A stretch of 64,000 nt of DNA from Emydura subglobosa (taxonomy: Eukaryota > Chordata > Testudines > Chelidae), in the NCBI GenBank assembly GCA_007922225.1, contig ML679960.1:1564032-1628031 (forward strand), in the 5' to 3' direction. The notes under the pieces are model-generated. The model was not told the origin of the DNA. It ran no database searches and saw only the letters and a program-made list of their open reading frames with translations. The position numbers were made by a program, and so were the translations under genes. Positions 46,053 to 57,984 of the stretch are shown here, piece by piece (the stretch's first letter is position 1; each line of letters opens with the position of its first letter).

Positions 46053-47228
46053 GACCTTTAGTAAGGAAATGGTCCTTTTCCAAATACTCCAAGTAGGCAC
46101 TTTGAACTGGATTCATATATACTACATCAGCACTGAGGCCAGAGTAACTAATAAAGAAAGCCTGGTTTTGCCAAAAAGGTCTTTTTTCCCTCTCTCTCAT
46201 TTGCACGCCTTTGGTGCAATAATAGCCTAACTTAAGTGGAAGTCTATCTTGTAAAGGCACACTGCCATGGCATCCACCAACAGGCCAATACTGAGTTGTG
46301 TTTCATTAACTGTAAAATTGGTTCAGTTTCACCTGGCTCCAAAAGGGATGTGTGGTCCCTGCTTGATGAACACCAAACTTATTCACATGAAGTGCCAATT
46401 CTGCTGTCTCTGCTCTGGTTGCAATGAAGATCAGGTAGTGGCAAAAGACACTGTGCAACATAGTTAATCCAGAATATCATGGTGATCATGAATTCATCTA
46501 GGAGTTTATGTGTACCAGTACCCAAAACAACCAGTTGGCAGTGTGTGGCAAACTATAAAGTTGTTTCTACATGTCTCCCATTTCCCTGCAAGGAAACATA
46601 CCCATATCTATCATATCACCACACAAGAGTTATCCATTGTGTAAAAATACAACATAGATAAAGGGACTGGTGCATGTCAGGAGATGCATAAAATCTTCAC
46701 TGCCTATACCTCTTAAATATTATAAAGTGCTTTGGTTTACTATTTAGATAATTCCAAGAACCACTCATTTGCAATCCACACTTCTGTGTATCTCTAAAAG
46801 AACTCATAGAACAATATTAGAGTTCCAGAAAGAGCCCTTATGTATATTTACAGGCCCTACTATGGCATATCGTGACCTATTAGAACTACTATTTCATCAT
46901 CAGTGTCTATATTGGGAAGAGATCTTGGCATCTTACTTGTATATTTTATTCTGTTCAGGTTTTTATACTGTGCTCGTTGTTGTCATTGAGACTGCTAATT
47001 TATGCAAATATCCTACTCCTATTTGTTTATCTACCTTTTGAGCCTTATTATAGACATAGATTTTTGAGTTCTCTGGGTAGAGGTGGGCTTTGATCTATCC
47101 ATTTGTTCTAGGTCTAATACATTGATCCCTGATTGAGGATTCTAGGTACTACTGAAATATCCATAAAATACTTCTACTAATAATAGTATCTGAGCACCTG
47201 TATTCATAAAGTGCCATGCATAGGGAAA
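46053..47228. other. No recognisable gene
   Basis: Short random frames on both strands only. 47165-47215 is a possible SINE scrap. Confidence 0.5.
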
Positions 47229-47621
47229 ATATGACGTGTGAGGAATGATTGAAAAAACTGGGTTTGTTAAGACTGGAAAAGAGAAGACTGAGCAGGGACA
47301 TGATAAGTATGTAAGAGGTTGTTCTAAAGAGGAGGGTGATAAATTGTTTCCCTTAACCGCTGAGGATGGACAAGAATTGCCACAAGGGAGATTTCGGTTA
47401 GACATTAAGAAAAACTTTCTAATTGTCAGGGTGGTTAAGCACTGGAACAAATTAACTAGGGAGGTTATGGACTCCCTGTCATTGGAGGTTTTTAAGAACA
47501 GGTTAGAAAAATTCTTGTCAGGGATAGTCTAGATAATACTTAGTCCTGTCTCAGTGCAGGGGTTTGGACTAGATGACCTATCAAGGTCCCTTCCAATCCT
47601 ACCTTTCTATGATTTCTATGG
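47229..47621 (+). mobile_element. CR1 LINE 3' end (+)
   Basis: Clear CR1 text: 'gtgaggaatgattgaaaaaa', 'acatgataagtatgtaag', 'gtggttaagcactggaacaa', 'gggaggttatggactccctg', 'ggtttggactagatgaccta' and terminal 'tctatgatttctatg'. A 95-codon frame at 47245-47532 covers the non-coding 3' part and is not a protein. Confidence 0.9.
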
Positions 47622-47689
47622 TAGCAATGCATTATATAAATAAATAATTGTTTTCTAAAATGCAGAGGTATATTCAGTGAAGATTATTA

Positions 47690-47840
47690 TTTATTGTCTG
47701 GTAGTATTCACAATGTTTCAGGTGCTGTCCACATATACAGAAAGATACAAGGTGAAATCCTCACTCCAATGAAGTAAATGGGGCTAGGATTTTATGCAAA
47801 GTCCCTGCTTCAAAGAACTCACAGTCTAGGAAGGTAAACA
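47690..47840 (+). repeat. Decayed SINE-like repeat (same theme as 45925)
   Basis: 'caggtgctgtccacatatac', then an 'aatgaagtaaatggggctag' segment that seems inserted, then 'agtccctgcttcaaagaact' and 'cacagtctagg'. It looks like an old copy interrupted by a foldback-type core. Confidence 0.4.
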
Positions 47841-48497
47841 CAAAAGGGGAGAGAGGAATTAAGTATGTGTATATATTTCTTAAAATTTTATAGATAAATA
47901 TGAGTTTTTGCTCATAAATTATTTCATGGGAATCAGTTCAGAGAGCACTTTTATTCAAGTCTCCAAATAACTCTGAGTATGGACATTTGCTCACTAAATT
48001 CAAGTTTGGGGAGTTCGTTGCCACAGAAAAAGTCAACAGTTGTGGATAATTTACAAAGCATTCTTCCACAGTGAACAATGACAGGAACTATTACTGCTAT
48101 GCTTTCAGTAGTGTGCAAAATTATTAAAATGTCCGACAGAAAAGAAAACATTCTAGGCAATAACATACAATCCAATATTTAGAGGAAAAGCTAAAGCATT
48201 AATTAACCAGACCTACCCAATATTTTTCTAAAACATGCAGCCATATACCTCCTCACGATGAGAACACATTCATCTAACAATCAGCTGATCTGAAATTGTG
48301 TGCAAGCTTCATTTGTTACTTAATAATTTCAGATGCCTCATTATTTACTTTTCTCAGAAAAATAAGACAAACTATTTCTCAGACCACACTAATGAAGAGC
48401 TAAGTAAACTGATCACATGCAAAGAGATTTCACAAGGAAAAGAACAACTAATCAATTAGTCTTGAGCCTCAAATGAATGTTAATATCATGTATGCAA
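47841..48497. other. No recognisable content
   Basis: AT-rich sequence without recognisable features. Confidence 0.55.
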
Positions 48498-48698
48498 TGG
48501 TGTTGTAGCTGTGTCGATCTCAGCATATTAGAGGGACAAGGTGAGTGAGGTAATATCTTTTAATGGGTCTTTTTACTGGACCAACATCTGTCTGTGACAG
48601 ACACAAGACTAAGAGCTATACAGAACTCTTCTTCAGGTCAGAATCTGAAGAAGAGCTCTATGTATCTTAAAAGCTTGTCTGTTAATATTATGTTATTC
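48498..48698 (-). mobile_element. Penelope-like element-associated repeat with snapback (fragment)
   Basis: 'gttgtagctgtgtcgatctc', 'ggtgagtgaggtaatatctt', 'actggaccaacatctgtctg' and 'cttcttcaggtcagaatctg' are the text of a widespread turtle repeat that I associate with the 3' region of GIY-YIG Penelope-like retroelements. An internal snapback pairs 'agaactcttcttcag' (48628-48642) with 'ctgaagaagagctct'. No coding part is present in this copy, so the class is by association. Confidence 0.45.
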
Positions 48699-49849
48699 AT
48701 AATCCATATTTAGTGTATCCTATATAGATTAGCAATGGCTGAATATGTTGTGCCTACTTCTGAATCCATGCCAATTAGAGTTAGGTGCCATGTTGAAGCT
48801 TTAAACCTGTTTGGCATGGGTTTGTGTTCCACTGAACCTCATGGAATATGAGTTACTTCCTTTACAACAACTTAGAACCAAGAATTTGACTTGGGCTTTA
48901 CTGATGCAAGTGACCATAAGACTATTCTTCTTTCTTCAAGGGCTGGCGATCTCTGGGAAAGTCCTTTCTCATGTAATTTCCAACCCACATACTTTTCTTA
49001 CTGTGCATCCCAGAGCAATTCTGCAGAGAGATTTGGAATGAAGGGATTTATGTCAAGTAAATATTTGATGTTCTAGAACTACAGTTTGGGTGCCAAATCC
49101 TGAAGTATCTATAAGGAGGAAACATGAACCTCTGCAAGGATGTTCAGTAATTTCTCAGCTAACTGTTGCCTCTGGGACCTTCCTTTAAACACTGCCCACC
49201 AAACGACCCAACACCACCAGTAAGGAGGAAGGCTATGCAAGAAAGTAAGTTCTGTCCTGGAGTGCATTTGGTATGTTACTACTCAGTCAGATTAGTTAAG
49301 GCCGAGGACTGTACAACATTTCTGAGGCACTTAAATAGTCAGTGTAATGGAGGAGGGTAGCATTTGTCACCTTCCTCTCATCCCTCATTGTTGCTGTTGT
49401 AGAAAACACCTGATTATATTCAGTCCTTTGGTGTGCAGAGCACAGTACAACATTCCTCCCATATGTTTTTCTTAGTGTTTGTCATGGAGGCACTTGGAGA
49501 AGCTGAGGGGAGAACTGTGTATTTCACCACTTATGTGGATAAGCAATTGGGCAATCTTGCATGTATCTTATTGCTTGTTTGCTTTGCATATATTCATTAT
49601 CCACTGAAAGGATTTGCAACAATGCATTTGTGCTCTAAATGCTTTTAACAAGTCTCACATGGCTAAAAGGCTGGATCACAATCTTGGTCCATAGATCAGT
49701 GAGTGGCTTTCTTCACAAAGACTGATTATATGATACAGAATGTACTTTCTGACAAGTGAAGTTGGTCAAAGTAGCTCATTACAGATCATATTCACTATGA
49801 ATTTTGTCCATTTTTTATTAGCAAATTGTCCGTGATCTGATCCCGATTT
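48699..49849. other. No recognisable content
   Basis: Nothing beyond short random frames. Confidence 0.55.
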
Positions 49850-49990
49850 TCTTCAAATAAGCAAAACAAATAAGCAGTGGGAGATCTAAGAGATTGATCA
49901 GCTGCTTAACAAATTTTCAAAACAAATTTTCAAAAACAAATAAGCAGTGGGAGATCTAAGAGATTGATCAGCTGCTTAACAAATTTTCAG
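49850..49990 (+). repeat. Perfect 57-bp tandem duplication (period 70)
   Basis: Bases 49863-49919 and 49933-49989 are identical over 57 positions, separated by 13 bases that themselves repeat the 'acaaattttca' end. This is a recent local duplication, or an assembly artefact. Confidence 0.95.
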
Positions 49991-50879
49991 CCCATATGAA
50001 CCTGGTCATTCATAAGTATCATCAAAACCTTTGGAAGAATAATTTTCTGAGTTATTTATAAACTGGCATTTCAGCTATTCATAGTGTGCAGAATGACCAC
50101 ACACAGTATGGATAGTCACCTATGTCACATGGTATTATTTCTATTTCCTGATTGGATGAATGAAACATTTTAAACAAGAGAATAATTAACAAAAAATAAA
50201 GAATAATAATTCAGGCTAAAGTTCGTGACGCTTTTGGGATTTTTGTGAATATTTTCATGAACACCAAGTGGTTGCCTGAATCACATGAATCATAGGGAAT
50301 TGAACTTAATGCTTTTATCTATGAAAATATTCATGCATGGTTTTTACTATTTATCAGTTCTATTAACAATGACCTGAATGTTCTTAAAGCATTTAAGGAG
50401 GGTGGGCCTGAATTTTTCTCACACTGGTTTTATTCCAGTGTAACTTCACTGACTTCAGGAAGTTATTCCTGATTTACAAATGTGGAAGTTTTCAGTCTTA
50501 CGGTTCATAGCTTTCTGAGAAGAGAATGGAACATATAGAAAATGGTTTCAATGGCCAGAAAAATTGTGACATTTTATTCATTCTCCCATGGCTATGAATA
50601 TTCCATTTACCCTATTCATTAGGAAACCATAAAAAGCTACAGACACATTATAAAATTACATTATGAGAGGAAATTCTACCTGACCTATGACACATACCTT
50701 CATGAAGAGAACTAACGTGTATATGATCATCCACCCTACTCCCAGGTCAATGGCATTGGATGTAGTAGTTATATGTGAGTCTTACACTGTTTGAAACCAC
50801 AGCACGAGATGTGTGCTGAGTCAACCACCTTGAGTTACCTTGTTAGTATTTCAGTAGTATTTCAGTTAGTATTTCATCT
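49991..50879. other. No recognisable gene
   Basis: 50395-50470 has a 'gggcctgaatttttctcaca'/'ccagtgtaacttcactgact' scrap of the foldback theme. 50843-50876 is a three-copy 'agtatttcagt' repeat. Confidence 0.5.
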
Positions 50880-50972
50880 GGCTTGAAGCCTCATTGGGCT
50901 GGGTGCTGCACAATGACACAAAAAGACACAATCCCTGCCCTGAAGAGCTTACAGTCTAATTCAACACAAGAC
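50880..50972 (+). repeat. Old amniote interspersed repeat (SINE-like)
   Basis: 'cattgggctgggtgctgcac', 'cacaatccctgccctgaaga' and 'gcttacagtctaatt' match the theme at 45925. Confidence 0.55.
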
Positions 50973-51237
50973 ATGACTAGTGAGTGTGATAACCAACAGG
51001 ATGGACGAGGGAAAAGGGCAATGAAGGCAACAGTAATAAGTTGATACAATTATACAGGCTGATGGTGTGCACAACTGGGTGGCTCTAAATCACTTAAAAG
51101 TCTTCTTCGGGTTCTTGCTCCTGACATGCCCATCATTTGTTTATTGATTATTTGTAAGTGTTACAGCAAAAGCGGGTCTTCAGAAAGGAATGGAAGAAGG
51201 AAAAAGACTAGTGGGTACTGGAGGATAATTGTATTAT

Positions 51238-51600
51238 CCATCAAAAACAACGAGAGTTCTGTGGCACTTTAAAGACTAACACATTTAATTTTAGTAAGCA
51301 TAAGCTTTCGTGAGGCACAGCTCACTTCGTCAGATGCAGAGGTAGAAATGAGAAACATAGGATCATCATATGCACATACAAGTGCATAGAGAACAATGGG
51401 GGAGGTGGATGAAAGCCGGGTACTTGAGGACTAATGAGAGTCATTGAGTAGGAGGTGAGAATGGGTGAGCAAAGCAATTTACCTCTTGTAATGAGAGAGC
51501 CATTCCAAATCTCTGTTTAAACCCAGTTTGAATGTGTCAAGTTTGCAGATCATTTCTAACTCAGCAGTTTCTTTTTGAAGTCTGTTTTTGGAGTGAGTAA
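51238..51600 (-). mobile_element. Penelope-like retroelement 3' end
   Basis: On the minus strand this begins with the coding end at 51479-51571 and continues into a 3' tail containing the reverse of 'cataagctttcgtgaggcac' and 'ctgtggcactttaaagacta'. The tail is very common turtle text. Penelope-like elements encode a reverse transcriptase plus a GIY-YIG endonuclease and end soon after the GIY-YIG C-terminal 'GLN' motif, which is present here. The 5' part is missing. Confidence 0.6.
51479..51571 (-). pseudogene. C-terminal remnant of a Penelope-like GIY-YIG endonuclease ORF
   Basis: A 30-codon minus-strand frame ending in TAA at 51479-51481 reads ELEMICKLDTFKLGLNRDLE, then WLSHYKR. The pattern 'LdTf..GLN.d...l..Y' is the end of GIY-YIG domains in Penelope-like retroelements. 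It is only the last part of the ORF, and the catalytic GIY and YIG motifs are not in the window. Confidence 0.55.
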
Positions 51601-52671
51601 AAGTGAATGTGGAAATACCATTACATTACAAACATAACATCAGTTGCACAGTAAGGAAAAGTGGCAATGGATGCGAAAATCGACACATTATGCAGTGTTA
51701 ATGGATCCAAATTTAAAATATTCAAATCTTCCACATGATCTGGCAGAAGTCACATACCATGACAGAATAGTTAGGGAATATCAACTACATAGAAAGGATA
51801 GAAGAGCAAATAACTTGGCAAAATCCTTTCTTTAATCAGGCACGGTACAGGCAATAGCTACTCCAACAACTTCCATTTTGCTCCATTGAAGGTATGTCAA
51901 CAGTGGCAATTACAGCTGTTCTGGGTCTCAAGATTTCACAGACCTCATCCCTAGGAAGAATCTGGCAGAGATTACTTCTGTGCCAATTTATCGGTGAGCA
52001 AAGTAATTCAGACCTGCAGTGATGCACTGACATCCCTGTGAACCAGTTAGGGACATTTAAAACTTCAGTGAGGATCAGATCCAACTTTCATTGAAGTCAG
52101 TAGGAATCTTTCCGTTGCCTTCAAAGAGAACTGGATCAGACCTTGTTTGATAAATGGAAAGAAGAAAAAAAGCATGAAACCAACCTTGCTCTATTTAGTT
52201 CTTAAATAGTCACCAATGTTGTATGCACTGAAAAGATTTGTAACGTGGCAGGAAATTTTATAAACAGAGCGAAGATCCAGACTGGTACCAGAAAATGCAA
52301 AGATTTTTAATTTTCTTCCTTGGACTTGCCAAGTTTTAAGTACATACATAAGTGTACTTATGTAGTCTAATACACTGCCTAATGTGTTGACTAAGATACC
52401 TTATATAGGATGTTCAGGATTCATTGTTCATGACCTCTCCTTGGTCTTTGCTTCAAGCAGTGCCTGGTCTAACATTCCATCATGTTGGCCCAATTTCTTG
52501 CATGTGATGGTCCAGTATCTCCTTACACCGCTTCCCTGTTACATGAGCTGTACAAAGAACGCCTTTTCTTGTGGAGCTTGTGTAACCTGCAGAAGTATCC
52601 CAAGAAGGTTCTCCCCATAACTCATATCGCTTGCAAACCTGAATATCCACATAGATTCTATACGCTGTCGA
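51601..52671. other. No recognisable gene
   Basis: 52065-52140 carries 'ttcattgaagtcagtaggaa' with 'ggatcagatcc'/'ctggatcagacc' ends, a probable foldback scrap. Other frames (51644-51835, 52482-52781) are not recognisable. Confidence 0.5.
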
Positions 52672-52797
52672 GGGTGGGATTTGCCAAAGTGTTCAGCATT
52701 GGCTTAACTCTACTCCCATTGAAGTCAATGGTAAAACTCTCACCAACTTCAGTGGCAGCACAGGACTTAGGTAATTGCTGAGCACTTTTGGAAATCC
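52672..52797. repeat. Foldback MITE, about 125 bp
   Basis: 'gggtgggatttgccaaagtg' + 'ttcagca' at the left pairs with the reverse complement of the right end, 'aggtgggatttccaaaagtg' + 'ctcagca', with three mismatches in 27. The core 'ctcccattgaagtcaatgg' is the theme seen elsewhere in this window. Non-coding. Confidence 0.7.
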
Positions 52798-54205
52798 CAC
52801 CTCAAAATGCACAAAATCATGTTCACTCAATTTTAAACCCTCAAGTGACTCATGAAATGCAAAAGTGAAGCATCTCGGGGGCTTGTTAAACCATTAGTTT
52901 GTGCACATGTACTTGTAGGGGTGAGTCAAGTTTAAAACTGTAATCTCAATGTTGCATTAAATAGATTTAGGCATTGCATTTTTCTGTTTAAAAAAAAAAG
53001 AACTGAAACAAAGCACGAAAAAAAAATAAAGGGACCAAAAAAGGAGACAGACACATACATGCCTTCCAATTGCATTTTGTCAAATGCATATATGTATCTA
53101 GAACTCCTCAGAAACCCACCGTGTAACTCTCCATCAATGATATTTTGCAGTTGCAGCAGCCCCTAATTATGCAAGAGCAATTTAACTTAGCAAAACTGTC
53201 ATGCTTAGTAAACATAAAAATGATTTGTCTATTCCATCTAACTCAGCTTGTTTTATTATTTTATGTTCAAAATTATCCCGGAAGCTCTTTCCTTAGCAAT
53301 GAGGAATCATGAGAAAGTTTCAGATTTTAAAATTCAGCCATTTTTGACTCAAAACAAAAAAAAATTATGCAATAGTATGATACCTTGATTAGTCTAACAT
53401 CTTCTGGGCCATATATTGACTATTGCTACTGACTCGCTGGTGAACCTTTAGTTTCTTTATCTGAGTTTGCTTCTCAAGAGACAATACAACCAGAACAAAT
53501 CAATTTCATTCTATTCCTCTACACTTTCACTCCTTGTTCACTTATCTGAGACACATTTTAACTTTGTCTAATTTTTTTTCAGTCCTTTGCTAAGTTTCAT
53601 AGGTATATTCCCAGTTCTGTGTGCTGTTATACTTACCTACATAGTATTTTCTTTTCCAGTACTTGGATTGGCAAATTAAAGTGCTAGTAGAGTCACTTTT
53701 TCCACAGGGCCATGAACAGCCTGAAAAATGATTGGCCCTAGGTTTTGTGGGCCTGTGAAATAAAATGTGCACGTCTCCATTCAGTTTACTCCCTGAGGTC
53801 TCTCCCCATCGGTATCTACCCATGACACCTCCTCTTAGCTATTTTCTGCCTGTGAATCCTGTTGGGCCTGTGGTCACTAGTGACAGCTTCCACCCAACCA
53901 CATGGGCTGGAAACCAAAGGGTAAGTCAAAGCTCAGCTTCACAAGTGGAGACCAGTGGAGCGCAATCAGTGCACTCAGCCTCTGCTGAGGTCCACTGGGG
54001 CCAAAGCTGGGGAATAGAGCATGGTTTGGAGTGTGCATGTGGTGCTGTAAGCCTAAGGCTGTAACTGGCCAGAAGATTCTCCATTAGGTCCCTTTGCTCC
54101 CTAGAACGGCAACTGGCCCTACTCCTCCTTGTCAACATTTTTTTGCCGTAGAAAATAACAAAATGTAGCAACCTGAATAAATTAAGTAAAATGTACATAT
54201 CTTAA
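52798..54205. other. No recognisable gene
   Basis: AT-rich sequence with several A-runs (52990-52999, 53020-53028). No recognisable exon or repeat. Confidence 0.5.
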
Positions 54206-54780
54206 TCATGTGTGTCATTTCCCCTTCATTTCTTTATCTTCTTTCCCGTTAGTCTGCATTTCTTTATTTCTTTTTTTCTCTCTCTCTTTCTTTCCATGTT
54301 TCTTTCCCTCCTTTGCTGCTTAGTGTTTGTTCTAGTGCTTAGTCTCTTCCTACTTTTCTTGTCTTCATGCCCTTTCCTTTTTAAAAAAAAATTATTATTA
54401 CTCAGATTCCCAGTTCTTTGTGCTTCCTCTTCTTTTCCATGTCATGAGCATCCTCCCACAACCCTATTTCATTGTGTGTCCCCTGTTCAATATTTTCTCT
54501 ATTCTTGCTCCCCTTCTCTTTCATGGTATGTCTATCCCTTCTCTCACATTCCCTCCTTCTTCACAAATTTTCCCTGTCACTCCAAATCTTCTCCAATTTC
54601 ATCTCCTTCCTCTTTATTTCATTAATCTGTGCTCCTTCCCCATTAAGTCCTTCCATCCAGTATGTTCCCTTAATCTCAGTTTTCTCCCTCTGAGGCTTCT
54701 CTGCATCTCAGCTCCTTCCTCCTTTGTCAGTGGCTGGTTTGTCAGTTCCTATGGCCACCCAGCTTCTCTGCTTCTGAACT
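54206..54780. repeat. Pyrimidine-rich low-complexity tract
   Basis: About 575 bases dominated by C and T on + (tttcttt, tctctct, ttccctcc, cttcctcc). Open frames of 122-137 codons here (Phe/Ser/Leu/Pro-rich) are a by-product of composition. Confidence 0.8.
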
Positions 54781-54875
54781 TTACATGAGTACAGAGGTGC
54801 AGGGGGTGGCTTAGTTGGCAAAGAGGTCAGCCATCAGTCCAGCAGTAAGGTTGTCTGCAAGACAAACTCCTAAAG

Positions 54876-55088
54876 TTCATAGAATCATAGAAGACTAGAA
54901 CTGGACGGGACCTCAGGAGGTCATCTAGTCCAACCCCCTGATCAAAGCAGGACTAACCTCAGCTAAATCATCCCAGCCAGGGCTTTGTCAAGCTGCAGCT
55001 TAAAAACCTCTAAAGATGGAGATTCCACCACCTCCCTAGGTAACCCATTCCAGTGCTTCACCACCCTCCTAGTGAAAAATGCCTAACA
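54876..55088 (-). mobile_element. CR1 LINE 3' tail (minus strand)
   Basis: 'ttcatagaatcatagaagac', 'ggacgggacctcaggaggtc', 'atctagtccaaccccctgat', 'caaagcaggactaa' and 'ttccagtgcttcaccaccct' are textbook CR1 3' sequence in reverse, with the octamer end at 54876. The low divergence suggests a younger copy than the others here. Confidence 0.95.
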
Positions 55089-55194
55089 TGACTACAAAAA
55101 AGTGTCTAGTTTTCATAAAGTGTGTGGCCTATGCAAAAAAAGAGTGAGAACTGCAGACGCTGGTATGGGATGCCAGCAAAAATGATTGTATGAT

Positions 55195-55335
55195 GCCCTG
55201 CTTGGTGATCTTGGGCAAGTTATGTCCCACCTCTTTCCTCCTCTGTAAAATGGGGATAATAATACTTAGCTACTTTGCAAAGTGCCTTGAGGTTTATGAA
55301 AAGTGATATATAAGAACTAATTTATTATTATTGTT
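55195..55335 (+). repeat. MIR-like SINE
   Basis: 'ggtgatcttgggcaagttat', 'cctcctctgtaaaatgggga', 'taataatacttagctacttt', 'gcaaagtgccttgaggttta' and an A/T-rich TATTATTATTG tail match the MIR/CORE-SINE pattern well. Confidence 0.8.
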
Positions 55336-57580
55336 GTTATTGCGTCTAAATTTGATTCTTACCTTTATCTCCATCTGTTTAAACCCTTGAGGATCTCAGA
55401 ATCTCGGGAATACATGCATGATTATAGAGACAAAACAATTTGTCATCATGTGAGCTGTCTTCATATGATGTGGATTCAAAAGATTAAAGAGAAAAATGCT
55501 GTTCATAGACTTTGTATTTAAAGTCCAGAGTTAATATTCAGAAGGAGACTATGAAATCTGCTAGCTGGTCATTCAACTTTTTATTCCCACAGTTCTTTCT
55601 GTAAATAGTTATGAAACAATGAAACAGATGTAGGATATTCGGAATAATTTTGTCAGCTGAATTATTTCTAGTATTGTGGTGGGTTTTTTCTCTTTTTACT
55701 CTACTGAGATGCAGAGCTATACCCGAGAGGAATGACCTAGATACAGCCTCTGACTGACATATATTGTTTGAGAGAAACGAGATTCTGTTCCATGTCAGGG
55801 ATCGGCAATGAACTACACTGAGGAACTATGAATGTAATTCATATGGAAAAGAGATGATGCACTAAACAGTAAGTTTAGACAGGCTGAGAGGTGTGTGGGT
55901 TTGTGTTTTTGGTTTTTTGGAACAGTTTTGTATAGAAAAACCACTAAAAGAAGAGCAGATAGTGCTTAATAGGCCCCATACTGTTTTCTTTCAGTTGGTT
56001 TCTCCCTGCTTCACCAATCCACTCTGGTTATATTTTTGATTGCTTGTTAGGAGCATTGCAACTTGGATTGCCATGATACTTGCCCCTTTTAACCTGAATG
56101 GCTCAAAATAGACCTTTGAAGCAATTTATTAAAAAAAACCCTACTATCTACATCCTATGCAGTTTATTAAGGGATGGGTGATTATCGCACTGTACTGCAT
56201 TTTTGTCCAGAATGGCATGTCTGATTCACAGGTGTATATGCGTATTGTGTTAATAGAAATATCTGTCTGATCTGCTCCAAGCATTTAAACATCACAGACA
56301 GATGAGAGAGAGAGTGTGCGTGTGCTCATGCTCACTCAGATGACCTAGGATTTCTTTTCCAGAATCATTTTTTCAGTGGTCTGTGAAGTCAGTAGGAACC
56401 GTGGTAGTTCAGCATCTTGGAAAATAATGTCATTTATTTAGGTGCCTAAATATGGATTTAGGTGACTAATAATGATAGGCATTAAAGTTTAAAAAATTTG
56501 GCCCAAATTCTTGGATAAACTCACTATCAACCAAAAAAAAGCAACATAAGGACTTTTTGATCTAGAATGTCACAGCACCCTCCATGAACTTATTATTTAC
56601 ATGTCCATATCACCTTTGACCTCAAAGCAATTTAGGAATTCTATACATACAAACTAAATGAAATGCCAGCACTTTTGGGAAAGAAGTTGGCAATCAATTG
56701 GCCAGAACAGCATGGATGAAAGGAAATTTTGACTGGAGATCAAACCCTGAATCATAGAAAAAAAGCACTATGGGATCTAAATGTCTATTAATGACAAATG
56801 CATGCACAGTAAACTGCATGTAATAAATTTATCTATTTTGAAAGGATGAATGGATGAGTCAAATTTCCTCGCATTTGCATGTATGGTTCCAAGTATTCCA
56901 AACTTGATGTATTTAGATCATCGATCTATAGATTCCCAAGGAGATACATCCTGCAGTGCTCTGTATAAAAGCAGCAAAGATGCAAGATTCAGAAGCATGG
57001 ATTTGTTCTGATTTATCCCATTTTTGACCAATTTAGAACTGACCACTAAAAATAATTTTCTTTTAAATTAGGAGGTTAAAATGAAATTTTTCCTTCAATG
57101 CCCTGTACAATTTTACTCCACCGATATTCTTGTTCTCATTTCCTCCTGCACTCTCTTCTCTGTATGCTTCCCCTGGTGTAAATGATAAAAGGGGCTATAT
57201 AAATGCCATATAAATATTTTGGTCAGTGCTACACTGTTCACTACTTTGATAATATTTTTGATAAAAAATAAATAAAAAAGTCACAAAACCCAAAATAGTT
57301 CAGAAAAGTTACCAGTTTTACCCAAAGAAATCTGGTTATTTAAGCCTTTTTTCAAAACAAAACAAAGAACTCCTCCCAGCCTGGTAGCTGTGAGAGGGAT
57401 GGTGCTTTGTCATCTACTAATTGTGAGGCTATCAGACACTCCAGTGATGAGTGCAGTATAAAAACCTAGCTTAATGAGAGGGAGCCAAAATCTGATCTTG
57501 ATGTATGCACTGGAGGTTTTCTTCAGCTTGAAGAGGAGGACAGAATTCAGCCTTTATTAAGTTTGCCGTATTTCTGGATA
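55336..57580. other. No recognisable gene
   Basis: AT-rich. 56445-56520 ('tttaggtgcctaaatatgga', 'ttaggtgactaataatg', 'tggcccaaattcttgg') is a probable foldback scrap. There are short A-runs and a (GA)n at 56302-56315. Nothing else is recognised. Confidence 0.5.
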
Positions 57581-57764
57581 TAGGCCCTGATTCTGATGGA
57601 TACTTGCACAGATGATTAACTTTAATCAGGAAGTAATCCTGTCCCTAGTCAACAAAGCCATTCAAGTGAAAGCATATGCTTAAGTCCCACTAAAGGCAAT
57701 GAGACTTCTCTTGGTGTAAAGTTCAGCATGTGCTTAAGTGCTTTTCTGAATCAGGGCCATGCTT
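57581..57764. repeat. Foldback MITE, about 180 bp
   Basis: The left end 'ggccctgattctgatggata' and the reverse complement of the right end, 'ggccctgattcagaaaagca', share an 11-base perfect terminal inverted repeat. Inner text 'agcatatgcttaagtcccac' and 'gttcagcatgtgcttaagtg' also pairs. A related, less complete copy lies at 60590-60712. Non-coding. Confidence 0.65.
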
Positions 57765-57984
57765 ACTGAAAAGTCGGCATTCAGATGTAAGACAGGGGAC
57801 AGATTCCGTAAACCTATGTTCCTTTCAGTCCTCAGTTTCAATATTTCTATGCAAGATTTAGAAAACTAAAAACTAACAATAATTTCACAGCCAAAGTGGT
57901 CATGTTCTCTTTTGAAATAATACTGAGGAACAATGAACACAATTGTGTTTTTAATACCAATTGACCAATGAACTGCAGATGTTA

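Noticed and set aside
47245..47532. 95-codon charged frame on +
   Set aside because: It is the CR1 3' non-coding region, which is often open by chance.
49863..49989. Possible CRISPR-like repeat-spacer unit
   Set aside because: Only two copies, 57 bp long, in vertebrate-type DNA; a simple tandem duplication explains it.
54212..54788. Phe/Ser/Pro-rich frames of 122-137 codons that look like membrane proteins
   Set aside because: Hydrophobic codons follow from the pyrimidine-rich low-complexity tract; no start context or family match.
54790..54875. Possible tRNA-derived SINE head just before the CR1 tail
   Set aside because: 'ggtggcttagttggcaaag' looks like an A-box, but I could not find a matching B-box or the usual turtle SINE body, so I did not call it.
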